Of a stretch of 64,000 nt of DNA, positions 12,501 to 22,460 are shown one piece after another; within the stretch, counting starts at the first letter, position 1; the number at the start of each line of letters is the position of its first letter. Source of the DNA: Schistosoma haematobium (taxonomy: Eukaryota > Platyhelminthes > Trematoda > Strigeidida > Schistosomatidae); contig NC_067195.1 in the NCBI RefSeq assembly GCF_000699445.3, forward strand, positions 56,958,465 through 57,022,464, in the 5' to 3' direction. Position numbers and translations under genes: made by a program. The notes beneath the pieces are model-generated. The model searched no databases, was not told where the DNA came from, and saw only the letters and a list, made by a program, of their open reading frames with translations.

Positions 12501-15500
12501 GCGAAACTCTGGAAGATGTAGAATCCTTCACATACCTGTGAAGCATCATCGATGAACATGGAGGTTCAGATGCAGACGTAATGGCGAGGATTGGCAGAAC
12601 GAGGGCCGCATCCCTACAATTGAAGAACATATGGAACTCAAAACAACTTTCAACCAATATCAAAGTGAGAATCTTCAATACGAACGTCAAGGCAGTTCTA
12701 CTGTACGGAGCTGAAACTTGGAGAACTACAACAACCACAATCAAGAAAGTACAAGTATTTATAAATAGCTGTCTTCGCAAGATACTCAACATCCATTGGC
12801 CGGATACCATCAGCAACAGCCTTCTGTGGGAGAGAACAAACCAGATTCCAGCTGAAGAGGAAATTAGGAAAAGACGATGGAAATGGATAGGACATACATT
12901 ACGCAAATCGTCAAACTGCATCACGAAGCAAGCCCTAACTTGGAATCCTGAAGGGAAGCGAAAAAGAGGAAGGCCAAAGAACAGATTACGTCGGATAATA
13001 GAAGCAGATATGAAAAGGATGAATTATAACTGGACGGAGCTGGAAAGGATTGCCCATTACAGGGTTGGATGGAGAATGCTGGTGAGCGGCCTATGCTCCT
13101 TCACGAGGAGTTACAGGCGTAAGTAAGTAAGTAATATACTTATAACTTAATACATTTTTTGAAATAGTCAATTTATGACTTGTGCTCATAGTTCATTCTC
13201 ATGCATATAGTATTGTTCACATATATTTTGTTTTCATATTTATAGATGTGAATATCAATAAAATTAAATATCTGTTTTCATTGCAACTGTATTTATGTGC
13301 TGATTTCGAAGTAATTGGGTGATACTAATGCCATATTTGGTTACTACCATCGTTGTGATTATTTTGGTAACAATAAAAGGCATGATTGATATGATCATTA
13401 AAAAAATGTCAAATAAAAAGACTTTCTGTACAACAAATCCATTATCATAGCTTGACATTGGTAAATATTTGGTAGAAAGAAAACATATTAGGTCTCAGAA
13501 TTTCTTAACGGTTAGAAGAATTTACTCCTAACGAATAAACCTCTGATGTCTATGTTTACTTGTTATTGAGGTACAATTCAAACAAGTTGGTTAGTCCTTT
13601 TCACTTTATCAGCTCTTTCGAATATTTCTAAAAGGCGAAATTTATTTACAACTTCCTTATATAAACGCCTGTGTTTTTGTGTCTGTCTCTTGTTTCATTT
13701 ATTACCCTTGAGTCGGTACTCTACCCGAGATTTTATTTTCAGCTCCTTTTAATCAACTTAAAGTGCCATTAATCAAAGTATAATAGATAGTACAAAACAT
13801 AACACAATTTGAGATACAGAAGTCCACTGAATACTAAAAATAGACACACTGTGTATGTAAATAATTAAGAAACGAAACATGGTTATTTAATGATTGATTA
13901 AGGATTCGGACTCATGTGAACGTCCTTATCACTGCTACAGTGAGAATAAGTTGTACATTCTCTTTCAAGTATCAGTAGCTATTTGAATACATAATTTTTC
14001 CAAACCTTAAATGTGCACAAATGTTTTATTTTTACATTAAAAAAAATCTTTTTAGCTTAGTGTTGCCCCCAAATGCCCTGGTACGGCCGAGAGTGAGGAG
14101 AGTCCGCTCTCCCTCTCGAAATGCTCTCATATGGCCACGCGTATATAGCCTCTGCCAGGGAAGTCCTATTCACTACCTTCTCATGGCGGGGGTGTTGTTT
14201 ACGAAATTGAGAGGACGAAAAGCGAACGTCCGGCGCTTTAACCGGGTTGGTGGACACGGAGAGTCCACCTAGGGGAGTTGGGAAACCCTGATTCCAAACC
14301 AGTGGTGCACATGGGCTCCAGTATCCTGAAGGAACAAATGGCGTATGAACCAATTGTTGGTCACCGGCTTCCATGGGACTGCATCTCCTTATGATGCTCC
14401 ACTGCCTTGTGGATCAGACCTTCAGGTCGCAGGCTCCGGATGTGGTCCCCTAAGAAAACCACCTGCTTCAGTTTGGGCACCCGAGCAGTATCACAGCCCT
14501 CACATATATCGAATGAGATCTGTGTGGCACATATGTATTTGGTGTGTCCTTGTACCAATATCTATGTGTTAAAATAAATAAATAAATAATAAAGCTTACT
14601 GTTATGTAGGATTTTAGAAGATTTGTTTGAACAACCTAGTTTTTTTTACATGTTTACCGAATGTTGTATAGTAAATCTAGACATTTCTTTTTCTTTTTCT
14701 TCATTCTATTTTCATATAAATCAATTATAATTCTTGTGCTCATTTTATCAACGACCATATTGTATTTGTAAAATCTTCAATTACATAGAAGCAATTATTT
14801 TCAATTTTTTATGAACTTGTTTTATCTTGACATAATTAGATTATTATCTAGTTCATATAATTGTAGACTTAATGTGGTTGTTTAATTGAAAAGTTGTTCA
14901 ATTTTCAAGTGTATGAGATATTTCTTTGATGATCTCTTGTTTTTCGTTCATTTAATAGATTATGTTGATCTTTTATTAATTACTTTTAATCTTTTGTTTA
15001 TTTTTATTTTTTTTTGATTGATCATATTTAATACACATGTGAACTATTCGTTGAACTTACTGAATTTCTACAATTTGACTAACTTTCTGAATAATTAAAT
15101 GTTAACCTTTTTTTTTATATATATTTATCAAATTTGATGATGATTGTTAAAATGAAACGCATTGAATTAGGTTTATTTGTTCTATATCCGTAAACAAGAT
15201 TTAATTAGATCTTATTTCATGTATTGTGAATTTGACGGATTATTTATAATATTGTAGTATAGAGCATATTTACACAACGTTATTGAGTGAACAATGACGT
15301 AACATTTATATTCAATAATTTTAAGAATACTGGCCTTACCTGTTCAGATCTTTAAATAATCTGTATTGATGAAGTAGTGAAACTTCATCAGTTGAGATGG
15401 CTGGGACATGTGTTACGTATGCCCAACGACCGACTGCCTCGACGTGCGATGTTCAGTGGTATAGAAGTGGGTTGGAAGAAATCTAGGGGCGGCCAGACCA

Positions 15501-17048
15501 AAACATGGCACAAGTCCATGAAGTCACTGACAAGTGGACTGAGTCGTGTTGGTAGGTGTAGACTACCCAGTTGGGGACCGCGAGATGATAGCAACCGATG
15601 GTTAGAGACCCTGAATGACATGGCTCAAAATCGTTTGCAATGGCGCAGGTGCATACACTCTTTGTGTTCTCCCAAATTTCGATCTCCTGACTCCTTCTTG
15701 TCTCTTTTTTCTCTTCCCAAATTTATTTCACTGGATTATACTCTTTAAATAACATCTCCAAACCCTAATCTTTCCAATTACTACTTATACTCTTACTACA
15801 TCTAGCACTACGGGATTTGAATCGACCACTGCATCACTGTGCTAATGTGATATGGCAACTCGAACTGATGTACGTACGTACGAAGTTCTACGTTGTTACT
15901 GACTGACTGGATTAGTTGAAGCTTTTTTCTGTATTTTGTTTGTTTTTCTTTGGTGTATATTAGTGTAAGAGGTATGAAAAAAAAGATAGCAATGCTCCAA
16001 CAAACTGGATAGAACTGGTGGAAAACCGTTTGATTTTTAGGGTTTTTTAAAATTCCTTTTTAGCGAACAAAATCAAAATGGAAGTTCTACCTTAAGTTAT
16101 TCATATTTTTCAAAATGTGAATTTTGAAAGATTGAGGGTTCTATTATGACTGTACGATAGTTACATTAATTATGAACAAGGGACTAACATTTGTAGACAA
16201 TTACTAATTATTATTATAATAAACAATGAGTATATGTATTCGAAACCGTACACTATCGTTGATTGTTATTTGTGAAATGGCTATTGTCTTCCTTATATAA
16301 CTCAGTTAATATTTTCTAGAAAACTGAATGGTACGTTGCATCTTTGTTATTTCTACAAGTATCATTTATTTGCTTGTTAGAATCAGAGTTTTGTTTCTTG
16401 TTCATTTGACCATACTTCCACATGGTGTTTTATTAAAAATAGTCTAAACATATTAGTTTATTGGAATTAAGTAAAATAAAATTAATTTTTAACTTTTCAT
16501 AAATTCTTTTAGATGAAAACGTAAAAAAGAATATTCTGTTGGCTGTAAATATTACTTTCTTTTTACCTATTTTTGTACAAAAGGTTTCTAGTTACTTAGG
16601 TTATGGAGCGGCTAAAGATTCGTTTTATCGTGTTGAATTGAAAGCAAATCCAGATTGTGCTGATTCATGGTGTAATCTGCGTCAAATTCAATGGCGTAAT
16701 CACTTACAACAATTAAATCTTCCAATTGATTCTCCTTGGGATATTGAAGAACGTTTGGAAGCCCAACAAATTAAAAATGAAAAACTTAAAGAAGCATTAT
16801 CCAAGTCAAAACATGAAGAAAATGATTTTGGCATTGAATTAGAATCAGAATCATCGAGTTTTACAGAATCCACTTGTAATATAAAACATGATTTATCCAA
16901 TTCAAATTCTGAAATAATTGGTGTAAAAACATTGTATACAGTGGATAACAAAAAATTTGATTCAAACTCTCAAGAGACATCTGATTCTTTTATTTCACAG
17001 ACAAACGATAGCCTTGAATCACTCATGGCTAAAATGAAAAATTTGTAA
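3338..17048 (+). CDS. UBA5: UBA5, UFM1-activating E1 enzyme (gene span, five coding exons)
   Basis: UBA5 adenylates the ubiquitin-like protein UFM1, forms a Cys-UFM1 thioester and hands UFM1 to UFC1 in the cytosol, the first step of ufmylation. Coding exons 3338-3558, 6129-6276, 7891-8133, 9193-9426 and 16584-17048 splice in phase with GT/AG borders into about 436 residues (human enzyme about 404). Visible landmarks: the family signature before the E1 fold ([13 protein letters not shown], about residues 56-68), the nucleotide-binding GIGGVG loop (84-89), a Cys pair CFEC (230, 233) matched by DCADSWC (307, 312) for the structural zinc, the active-site Cys254 in [12 protein letters not shown], an LIR/UFIM-like motif ([10 protein letters not shown], near 362-371) and the C-terminal UFC1-binding tail [12 protein letters not shown]. 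The neighbouring BMP gene is convergent and unrelated. Confidence 0.93.
4715..5045. repeat. Degraded head-to-head pair of HH-B SINE fragments
   Basis: In UBA5 intron 1. Positions 4715-4905 read as a - strand copy (tRNA-like head around 4820-4900 reversed, hammerhead-like part near 4745-4800); about 4915-5045 reads as the 3' part of a + strand copy (GAGTCCCATACTAG...GAACGAAA...GTTCAGTGC). The - copy has a broken core, but its stem II pair has become GCTC/GAGC. Confidence 0.65.
6129..6276 (+). CDS. UBA5: UBA5 coding exon 2 (nucleotide-binding loop)
   Basis: Acceptor AG at 6127-6128, donor GT at 6277-6278. The first base completes a Leu codon from the previous exon. It encodes residues 74-123: the first beta strand and GIGGVG loop of the ThiF/E1 fold, then [16 protein letters not shown], the E1 motif contacting ATP-Mg. 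The match to the known family is close to residue-by-residue. Confidence 0.93.
6935..7645 (+). pseudogene. RTE-clade reverse transcriptase fragment, family II (RT and thumb)
   Basis: Sense-oriented fragment in UBA5 intron 2. The translation gives [16 protein letters not shown] (motif A), [20 protein letters not shown] (motif B region), [16 protein letters not shown] (motif C, normally YADD), then an [13 protein letters not shown] block and [14 protein letters not shown], the order of an RTE-clade RT. In-frame stops after the motif-A block (about 7094) and before motif C (about 7176), plus shifts near 7290-7300 and a stop near 7430, show it is dead. Both EN and C-terminus are missing, so it was truncated or broken at both ends. 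Confidence 0.88.
7891..8133 (+). CDS. UBA5: UBA5 coding exon 3 (adenylation domain)
   Basis: Acceptor AG at 7889-7890, donor GT at 8134-8135, 81 complete codons (residues 124-204). It starts with PHQSGLSKV, the continuation of the family's RLFFQPHQAGLSKV motif, and includes NINPDV-like, HNYNIT-like and [12 protein letters not shown] motifs; the last holds the conserved Asp of the E1 nucleotide site. It follows a 1.6-kb intron holding a broken RT fragment. Confidence 0.94.
8358..8650 (+). repeat. Diverged copy of the 275-bp inverted-repeat family
   Basis: Aligns by eye, same orientation, with 22920-23187: shared landmarks include the ATATCGTTGATTATACGTAG region and the block TACTCTGTAATTTTGTATT followed by a CCCCAT-like stretch. 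Lies in UBA5 intron 3. Function and class unknown. Confidence 0.5.
8737..9118 (+). repeat. (TAAA)n-tailed repeat R3, 5'-truncated copy
   Basis: Collinear with the 3' 370 bases of the copies at 14062 and 37827, ending in AAATAAATAAAT. Shared landmarks: GAGAGGAC at the left, ACCCTGATT(C)CAAACCA, CCATGGGACT, AAGAAAACCA(C)CTGCTTC. 5' truncation and a simple A-rich tail suggest mobilisation by a non-LTR element. In UBA5 intron 3, sense. Confidence 0.8.
9193..9426 (+). CDS. UBA5: UBA5 coding exon 4 (active-site cysteine)
   Basis: Acceptor AG at 9191-9192, donor GT at 9427-9428, 78 complete codons (residues 205-282). It carries [16 protein letters not shown], the first zinc-binding pair CFEC and [12 protein letters not shown], whose Cys is the thioester-forming residue of UBA5. 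It sits only 75 bases after the tail of a (TAAA)n-tailed repeat in the preceding intron. Confidence 0.94.
9797..9812 (+). repeat. Left target-site duplication of the RTE element
   Basis: ATATACTTATAACTTA, repeated exactly at 13134-13149 across the intervening 3.3-kb element. Confidence 0.92.
9813..13133 (+). mobile_element. Complete but inactivated RTE-type non-LTR retrotransposon (family I)
   Basis: A 3.32-kb element in UBA5 intron 4, same strand as the gene, bounded by a perfect 16-bp target-site duplication. It has a GC-rich 5' UTR (about 9813-10150), then one decayed ORF in which an AP-type endonuclease (NVRT...[30 protein letters not shown], about 10200-10930) precedes a linker and reverse transcriptase ([42 protein letters not shown]) and a C-terminal region ([21 protein letters not shown]). 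The 3' end is short tandem GTAA repeats, as in RTE elements. It is a schistosome SR2/SR3-like element; the exact family name is not decided here. Confidence 0.93.
10163..13126 (+). pseudogene. Broken endonuclease-reverse transcriptase ORF of the RTE element
   Basis: Open blocks 10163-10441, 10502-11257, 11312-11704, 11760-12326 and 12581-13126 are successive pieces of one ORF2-like protein of about 980 residues. Lesions visible by following conserved motifs: TGA at about 10439, TGA at about 11255, a shift near 11695, TAA at 11757, a one-base loss near 12308 that restores the first frame, TAA at 12446 and TGA at 12539. The FADD active-site motif itself survives. The element cannot encode a full protein. 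Confidence 0.88.
13134..13149 (+). repeat. Right target-site duplication of the RTE element
   Basis: Exact second copy of the 16-mer at 9797-9812, directly after the GTAA-repeat 3' end of the element. Confidence 0.92.
13150..14061. other. UBA5 intron sequence without recognisable features
   Basis: AT-rich intron DNA between the RTE insertion and the R3 repeat. No coding signal or familiar repeat was seen. Confidence 0.5.
14062..14592 (+). repeat. (TAAA)n-tailed repeat R3, long copy
   Basis: About 530 bases, GC-richer than its surroundings, beginning TTGCCCCCAAATGCCCTGG and ending in AAATAAATAAATAAAT. Collinear over its whole length with 37827-38355, and over its last 370 bases with 8737-9118. 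Short open frames on both strands are not conserved between copies. It may be a SINE or the 3' end of an autonomous element absent from this window. Confidence 0.85.
15377..15930 (+). pseudogene. RTE family II C-terminus and 3' end, 5'-truncated
   Basis: An open frame (15377-15748) encodes [20 protein letters not shown], then [30 protein letters not shown] and [20 protein letters not shown], the C-terminal region of the RTE family whose RT lies at 6935-7645. A 3' UTR-like stretch follows and ends in TGAC repeats near 15897-15910, like the short 3'-terminal repeats of RTE elements. It is 5'-truncated and sense in UBA5 intron 4. The two family II pieces cannot be one insertion because two UBA5 exons lie between them. 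Confidence 0.87.
16584..17048 (+). CDS. UBA5: UBA5 last coding exon (zinc pair, LIR/UFIM, UFC1-binding tail)
   Basis: Acceptor AG at 16582-16583, stop TAA at 17046-17048, 154 residues (283-436). It starts with [13 protein letters not shown], equivalent to the human SFYLGYNAMQDFF block, then supplies the second zinc-binding Cys pair. The middle is an acidic and Ser-rich linker longer than in human UBA5, holding the LIR/UFIM-like core with Phe where the vertebrate motif has Trp. The final 12 residues are almost identical to the vertebrate UFC1-binding peptide. Confidence 0.93.
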   Translation, partial: VSSYLGYGAAKDSFYRVELKANPDCADSWCNLRQIQWRNHLQQLNLPIDSPWDIEERLEAQQIKNEKLKEALSKSKHEENDFGIELESESSSFTESTCNIKHDLSNSNSEIIGVKTLYTVDNKKFDSNSQETSDSFISQTNDSLESLMAKMKNL

Positions 17049-17370
17049 TCAACTTTATACTTATTAGGAAGGGATACTTTATTTTCTATGCACAGTTTTC
17101 CTCTGGTGTTTTGTTGTTGTCATGTTTTGATTTTAATTTGTATGATGCACATGTGATATACTTCCGTCATTCTATTTTTTTTCTTTCTATTCCCAAACTA
17201 TGTCAACAGTTTATTTTGTTTACATTGATGGTTATTTTAGGAAATTTAATTTCAGAGCAGTGGTTTCATGTTTTACAACCATGAACATTTTAGCATTGGG
17301 TTGTAAGATGCAACCCTTGCTCCATCTACTTTTGACGTCTTATTTTGAAATTGTAACTCATATGTATGTA

Positions 17371-17376
17371 AATAAA
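17371..17376 (+). terminator. UBA5: Candidate UBA5 polyadenylation signal
   Basis: AATAAA about 320 bases after the UBA5 stop codon; the intervening sequence has no other feature and fits a 3'UTR. Confidence 0.4.
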
Positions 17377-17399
17377 CATGTCTTTGGTGAATGATTTAT

Positions 17400-19660
17400 A
17401 ATCAAAAAATTATTTTGTAATGCATAGTCTTTCAAGGTGATAATTTCGTTTTGTACTGGAACAGATTTGTGTCCTATTTTTATGTTTCATTTTTTAGAAT
17501 TCATCATCAAGCACTATTAGGCTGCGAAATATCGATATTGTATTCCATATTCGGTGGGACTTTGTCTGTACTAAAAATCCATTAATTGCTATGAGTAACG
17601 TCTGGTTATACATCTTAGGCTTATTCGTGATTTTAACACTGCTTCCAAATGGACTAAGTACTTTTATCTAATTTGTTTAGCTACTTATATTTGTTATTAG
17701 TAGGTAGTGTAATAAATGATTTTCCACTTTCATGGTGTTTCGAAACAGTACTTCGTGTGAAGAATTTCATCTAAACTATTATTTCTTCTGATTTCACAAT
17801 GTATTCTAGCGTACCACTTGACAAAATATAGTTTGTTATGATAAAATATCCCAACTTCTGAAAGGTTTTTCAAGCATAGCGTCTGCATAGGCGGATACGT
17901 GTCACAATATTCTATAAAAATCAATTCCGAGTTAACTTATAATTTAAGTGTAGGGATTTCGAAACATGAATATCTTGAACAATGGTATTTAGTAGTTTCA
18001 TCAGCAACTGTACTATTATATAATGGGATTTGTCCCGGTTTTTATGTAATCCTATTTTGCAGCACCTCACATCACCCCACCTAAATTCTCGAAATTTAAG
18101 TAGCAATGTAAACGTAATTTATGTAAGTAGTGGTTCTTATATGACTAAATAAGAGTATTAGGTGTGAAGATCATTGTTTAGTGCGAGTTGGTTCGGTTGA
18201 TTTAAAATAAATCTCCTTTAGCGAACGATATATGAGTATTGGTTTTTGGAAATGTAAAGAATGTATATATTGCGGAGAGATAATTAGGTATTTTTAAATT
18301 GATGGGAAGTCGGTTTTATACATATTTTTGTAATTTTCCGTACGATTTAATGGATTTCAGTTTCTTCGAGGTGTTGAAACAAATGGAATAATATAACCCA
18401 TTTAACGGAGGTCAGCATAAGCAGAATTTACAGTGAGTTTTGGTTGATGGAAAGGACCCACAAACAATATGTATAGCGTAGATGCTTGGGCAAGTAATCA
18501 GTTAATATTTTGAAGAATAAATAAGCTTATAACACCTACTTGAGGATGACCTAAAGTTTTTAGTGATGTACACACCAGAGGACAATTTCTTTGGTACATG
18601 ATGTCTCAGGACTGGCTTAAATAGAATTTTTTAGGGGTTTTAAGTGTAGTTTTTCAGTTTAGTTGTTTTATCTATATGATATTGTTAGTTTATTGCGATT
18701 CAGTGGAAACTCAGAGAATACAAAAGGTTTATTCAGTCCTCGTAGGCAGTAGCCTTTTACTCACTGCATATAAAACTAATTTCGATTGTTACAAGTGTCA
18801 AAAGCAAGGAGGACTTACTGGACAGAAAACTTGGTAAATGCTGGGAAAAGGTGGCAAAAGTGATGTGAAAATCGGGCAGTTATTCATTGGTGAATTACTT
18901 GGTATATATTCGGCATGTACTTGTCACACATATATTTGGTGGCATTTTCATATGGTCCTAAATATAAGATCTCATTGTTCCATTAATTATTGTCTTTTCC
19001 TTTACCGATCAAAAATAGGATTGTTTAGTCCGAACTAGGTAGGGATTAAGAACTTTCGGATATGACCGGTTTCAGAATGTCTAGTATTTATTCCATAACG
19101 TGAATCTTAATATCATTGTAAAATTGAGAAGTACTTTTTCATGAGTGATTATATAGTCGTCATAATTCCTGATGATTCTAAGATTAATTTCATGTATGGT
19201 CATGAATATGTGGTTTCAAAATGAGGCCGCACAACTGCCCAGTGCTATCTATCTCCCAATGCCCATTCACTTAACTTCAACGCATGATGAAAATTTAAAC
19301 TAATATTCATTTAACTCAGAATGAAAAATTTCCAGAATAAATAGGAAAATATCAATGAAGGGAAGTAGGTTTAGACTCATGATTAGCTAATCATGACAAA
19401 GACAATCTACATCAAAAGTAGGTAATAGATATGTTGAAATGGTTCCCAAACAACCCGACAAAGCCTCCAGATGCTCTTAAGATGCCAAAGGGATTCCATC
19501 CACTCAGAACCTAATATAAACTTCTTGATTATCAATGAGGGATGTTATCACTAGGCAATTAAATAACTTTTTACTTGAGGATTGGTTGGATCATAATGGT
19601 GTTATAGCCTGTAATAAAAATCCTAAATATCTTTATTTTCTGGACATTTTTGACTTATCA
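17400..19660. other. Intergenic DNA, no clear features
   Basis: AT-rich sequence downstream of UBA5. Open frames of 60-70 codons are scattered on both strands but show no motif, no codon bias and no splice context. A short GC-richer patch near 19220-19260 was not identified. Confidence 0.45.
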
Positions 19661-19664
19661 AATA

Positions 19665-19775
19665 TCAAAAGGGGTTTTTGTGGATATTATAGTATTTTCT
19701 ATAGTTCAGATCATGAGTCAGATGAAGCTAGGCCACCATGGAAAACCTGAGAGAACTGGACGGTCGTTTTGTCTT
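19665..19775 (-). repeat. HH-B SINE 3'-tail fragment
   Basis: Matches the reversed 3' tail of the HH-B repeat: AAAAGGGGTTTTTGTGGA..., ATCATGAGTCAGATGAAGCT, CCACCATGGAAAACCTGAGAG and CTGGACGGTCGTTTTGTC. The tRNA-like head is missing. Confidence 0.75.
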
Positions 19776-20005
19776 ATTGTTATTAAATAACCACTTCTCC
19801 TGCTCCTTCCATCTTTTGATTTGCAACTGGGTTTCTACACATTCGACTGCCACTAGTTCTATACCATATTTGCCATAATCAAGTAGAGGACATAAAACAA
19901 TATGAATTAAAAACAATTCAACTTCCCTTTTTTATAATTGTTACTTATATTTTAGCTTATTACAATATTTCCTTAATAATTCAGGAAATCTATTGTCATT
20001 ATTAA

Positions 20006-20018
20006 AGAAAACAAGCAT
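20006..20018 (+). repeat. Target-site duplication of the - strand RTE copy (left)
   Basis: AGAAAACAAGCAT, repeated exactly at 20865-20877 on the other side of the insertion. Confidence 0.75.
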
Positions 20019-20864
20019 TACTTACTTACGCTTGTTACCCCTCGTGGAGGAGCGTAGGCCGCCAACCAGCATTCGCCATCCAACCCTGTCCTGAGCAATC
20101 ATTTTCAGCACTTTACGGTTGTTATTCATCCTCTTCATATCTGTCCTTTGGCCTTCCTCTTTTCAGCTTCCCTTCAGGATTCCAAGTTAGGACTTGCCTC
20201 GTGATGCATTTTGATGATTTGCGTAATGTATATTCTATCCATTTCCATTGTCTTTTTCTAATTACCCCTTCAGCTGGTTTGCTCTCTTCCACAATAGGCT
20301 GTTGTTGATGATATGCGGTCAATGGAGATTGACTATCTTGAGTAGACAATTGTTTATAAAGACTTATACTTTCTTGATGGTGGTTGTAGTGTTTCTCCAC
20401 GTTTCAGCTCCGTACAGTATAAGTGTCTTGACTTTGGTATTGGCTGAAAGTTGTTTTGAGTTCCATATGTTCTTCAATTGAAGGGATGCGGCTCTTGCTT
20501 TCCCAATCCTTGCCTTCACATCTGCATCTCAAACTCCTTGTTCATCGATGATGCTTCACAGGTACGTGAAGGGTTCTACATCTTCCAGAGTTTCTCTATC
20601 AAGTGTTCTCTGTGTTGTATTTGAGGGCCTTGGTTTTCCCCATGTGTATGTGAGGCCTATTGATGCAGTGATTGCTACTATACTGTCAGTCTTTATCTGG
20701 ATTTGTTTGTGTGTATGCAATAGGAGGGCTAGGTCATATGGGAAGTCGAAATCGTCTAATTGGTTCTGAGCTGTCCATTTTATTCCATGTTTTTCCTCAG
20801 ATGTCGAGGTCTTTATAATCCAGTCGACTATTAGGAGAAAGAGGAAGGGGGAGAAACGCTTACC
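20019..20864 (-). mobile_element. 5'-truncated RTE family I copy, - strand
   Basis: An 846-bp insertion whose 3' end (TTACTTACTTACGC on the + strand) matches the GTAA-repeat terminus of the complete element. The - strand encodes the RT motif region from SPFLFLLIVDWI onward, a motif C decayed to FPYD where the family has FADD, then the C-terminal [18 protein letters not shown] block. The frame is broken. 13-bp direct repeats at 20006-20018 and 20865-20877 mark it as a single 5'-truncated retrotransposition. Confidence 0.87.
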
Positions 20865-21176
20865 AGAAAACAAGCATAATGAACAAAATTCATAATTATC
20901 TATCTTATGCGACATCATTTCCGATGATAAAAAAAGATAAAAATTTAGAAAAGTCTGATATTTTAACGATAATTAAATGTAACAGAGAATATGTATGATT
21001 TTTATGGATGACAAAACATTAATTTGTTTAATCCTTATAGAGTATATTTTAAAGTATGATACATCGTTGTGAATAGAGTTTGTAAATCATTGTATTAAAA
21101 ATCCAACAAATGAATGTATGTTAATAATAGTCTTAGTTATATTTAAACGTACAAATTTATTTACTAGTAATGTACT

Positions 21177-21452
21177 GAATGAGAACACAATTGGGTCAAT
21201 CGAGTGTATTTGAATACAAAATTACAGAACATCTTAGTAAAATCTGAGAATCATATAGTAAATAATTCATTTGCAAAATGTCAATCAATTTCCCCACACT
21301 TAATTGTTCCTTCGTTTCCACACCAATCATTCTCTGTTCTCGTTCTCTTTCTTAGATCTTTCTAACCATCTACTACCAGATATTTCACTTTGATTGATGA
21401 TATATACTACTTATATCTGTCGGCATCAGTAGCATACACCTCATAACTACTG
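21177..21452 (-). repeat. Left arm of a 275-bp inverted repeat pair
   Basis: The reverse complement of 22920-23187 aligns over its length: GAGAACACAAT, GTATTTGAATACAAAATTAC (20 identical), AGAACATCTTAGTAAAATCT, TCTTTCTTAGATCTTTCTAA and CAGATATTTCACT. The arms are separated by about 1.47 kb. The element class is unknown. Confidence 0.8.
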
Positions 21453-21599
21453 CATATGGCAATCCTATTTTAAAAACAATCTTATTTTGTAGTTATTTAT
21501 TATATTTGGTAGTATATCAAGAAAATATTTCTAACTTAATAACAAAAGTATCGAGTAAATATTTTTAAACAAAATTAACACAAATTAACCTCTAAACTT

Positions 21600-21930
21600 T
21601 GATTAAACTCTGCCGTCAAAGAAACTTAAATAAAGCCAGAACGAATATTGATGCAGGACAGGTCGAAGATTTTTTAATGAAGGAGGTATTTTATATACAT
21701 AGACGGCTTTAATAATATGACGAGGAAAGAAGCCATCATTCGAGCACCGTTCCAAAAACGCTAATATTACTGTTTCTCTCGATATCCTGACACGGACTGT
21801 CACCAAATTATTGAATGACTTGAAAATATAAGCAAGGAGACGGCTTTTCATAAATTTCATGCAATTACATCTTTTTTATGAAGTTAAATAAAAACCAGAA
21901 CAAATATTGATGCAGAAAGAAACTTTCGGA
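21600..21930. repeat. Direct repeats around an unclassified 260-bp segment
   Basis: Two imperfect 40-bp direct repeats, 21619-21660 and 21876-21917 (both contain CCAGAAC(G/A)AATATTGATGCAG), are about 258 bp apart. The segment between them holds an 85-codon - strand frame (21603-21860) with no motif I recognise. It is probably a fragment of an old element. Confidence 0.4.
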
Positions 21931-22121
21931 TAAAGTTTAGTTTCTTTTTTTCCCAAAAAAGAATTGTTTCATACATTTATAAAATATCAAAATGCATAAA
22001 TATGCATCATGTTTTATATTAAATGTAATCTTACATTGTGTTGAAAGAATTAATAAAATCTAATTTAAAAATTATGTCCCTAGTAACAAAATTACAGATT
22101 ATTTATTCCTTTTAACCCTAA

Positions 22122-22460
22122 TAAATCATGAGTCAATTGAAGCTAGACCATCATAGAAAGCCTGAAAGCACTGGACGGCCGTTTCTTCCTAGTATGGAAC
22201 TCCTCAGTAGTGCACATCCACGATCCCGCACTTCGCGAGACTCGAACCCAGGACCTATCGGTCTCTCGCCAAGCGCTTAACCAACTAGACCACTGAGCCA
22301 GCATCCGACGGTGTTAATGTCTAACTTCAACCAATCCACGAAGTTGCGCCACCGTATACTATTGTCTTCAATGAGCTGATATCTCACAACAGACCTGGTT
22401 CAATTGACTCATGATTTCAATCTGTGAAATTTCTAAAATTTCCACAAACCCCTTCTGATA
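22122..22460 (-). repeat. HH-B SINE, - strand, followed by an inverted + strand tail
   Basis: The - strand copy runs from the 3' tail (22122) through a hammerhead-like part (22167-22214) and the tRNA-like head (A box near 22280-22300, B box at about 22240-22255) into the 5' part ending near 22400. From 22397 a + strand tail (CAATTGACTCATGATTTCAA ... ACCCCTTCTGATA) follows, so the two ends of the locus are inverted repeats. Hammerhead-like part: core CTGAGGA, GAAA and GTC kept, but stem I has an A-C mismatch next to the cleavage site and stem II is weakened (GTTC/GGAA). Confidence 0.85.

Noticed and set aside
12319..12924. 201-codon - strand open frame
   Set aside because: Antisense shadow of the RTE reverse transcriptase region; no independent motif.
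14057..14374. 105-codon - strand open frame
   Set aside because: Lies within the R3 repeat and is not preserved in the other R3 copies.
6935..15930. A single family II element split by later events
   Set aside because: The RT part (6935-7645) and C-terminal part (15377-15930) are separated by two UBA5 exons, so they are independent insertions.
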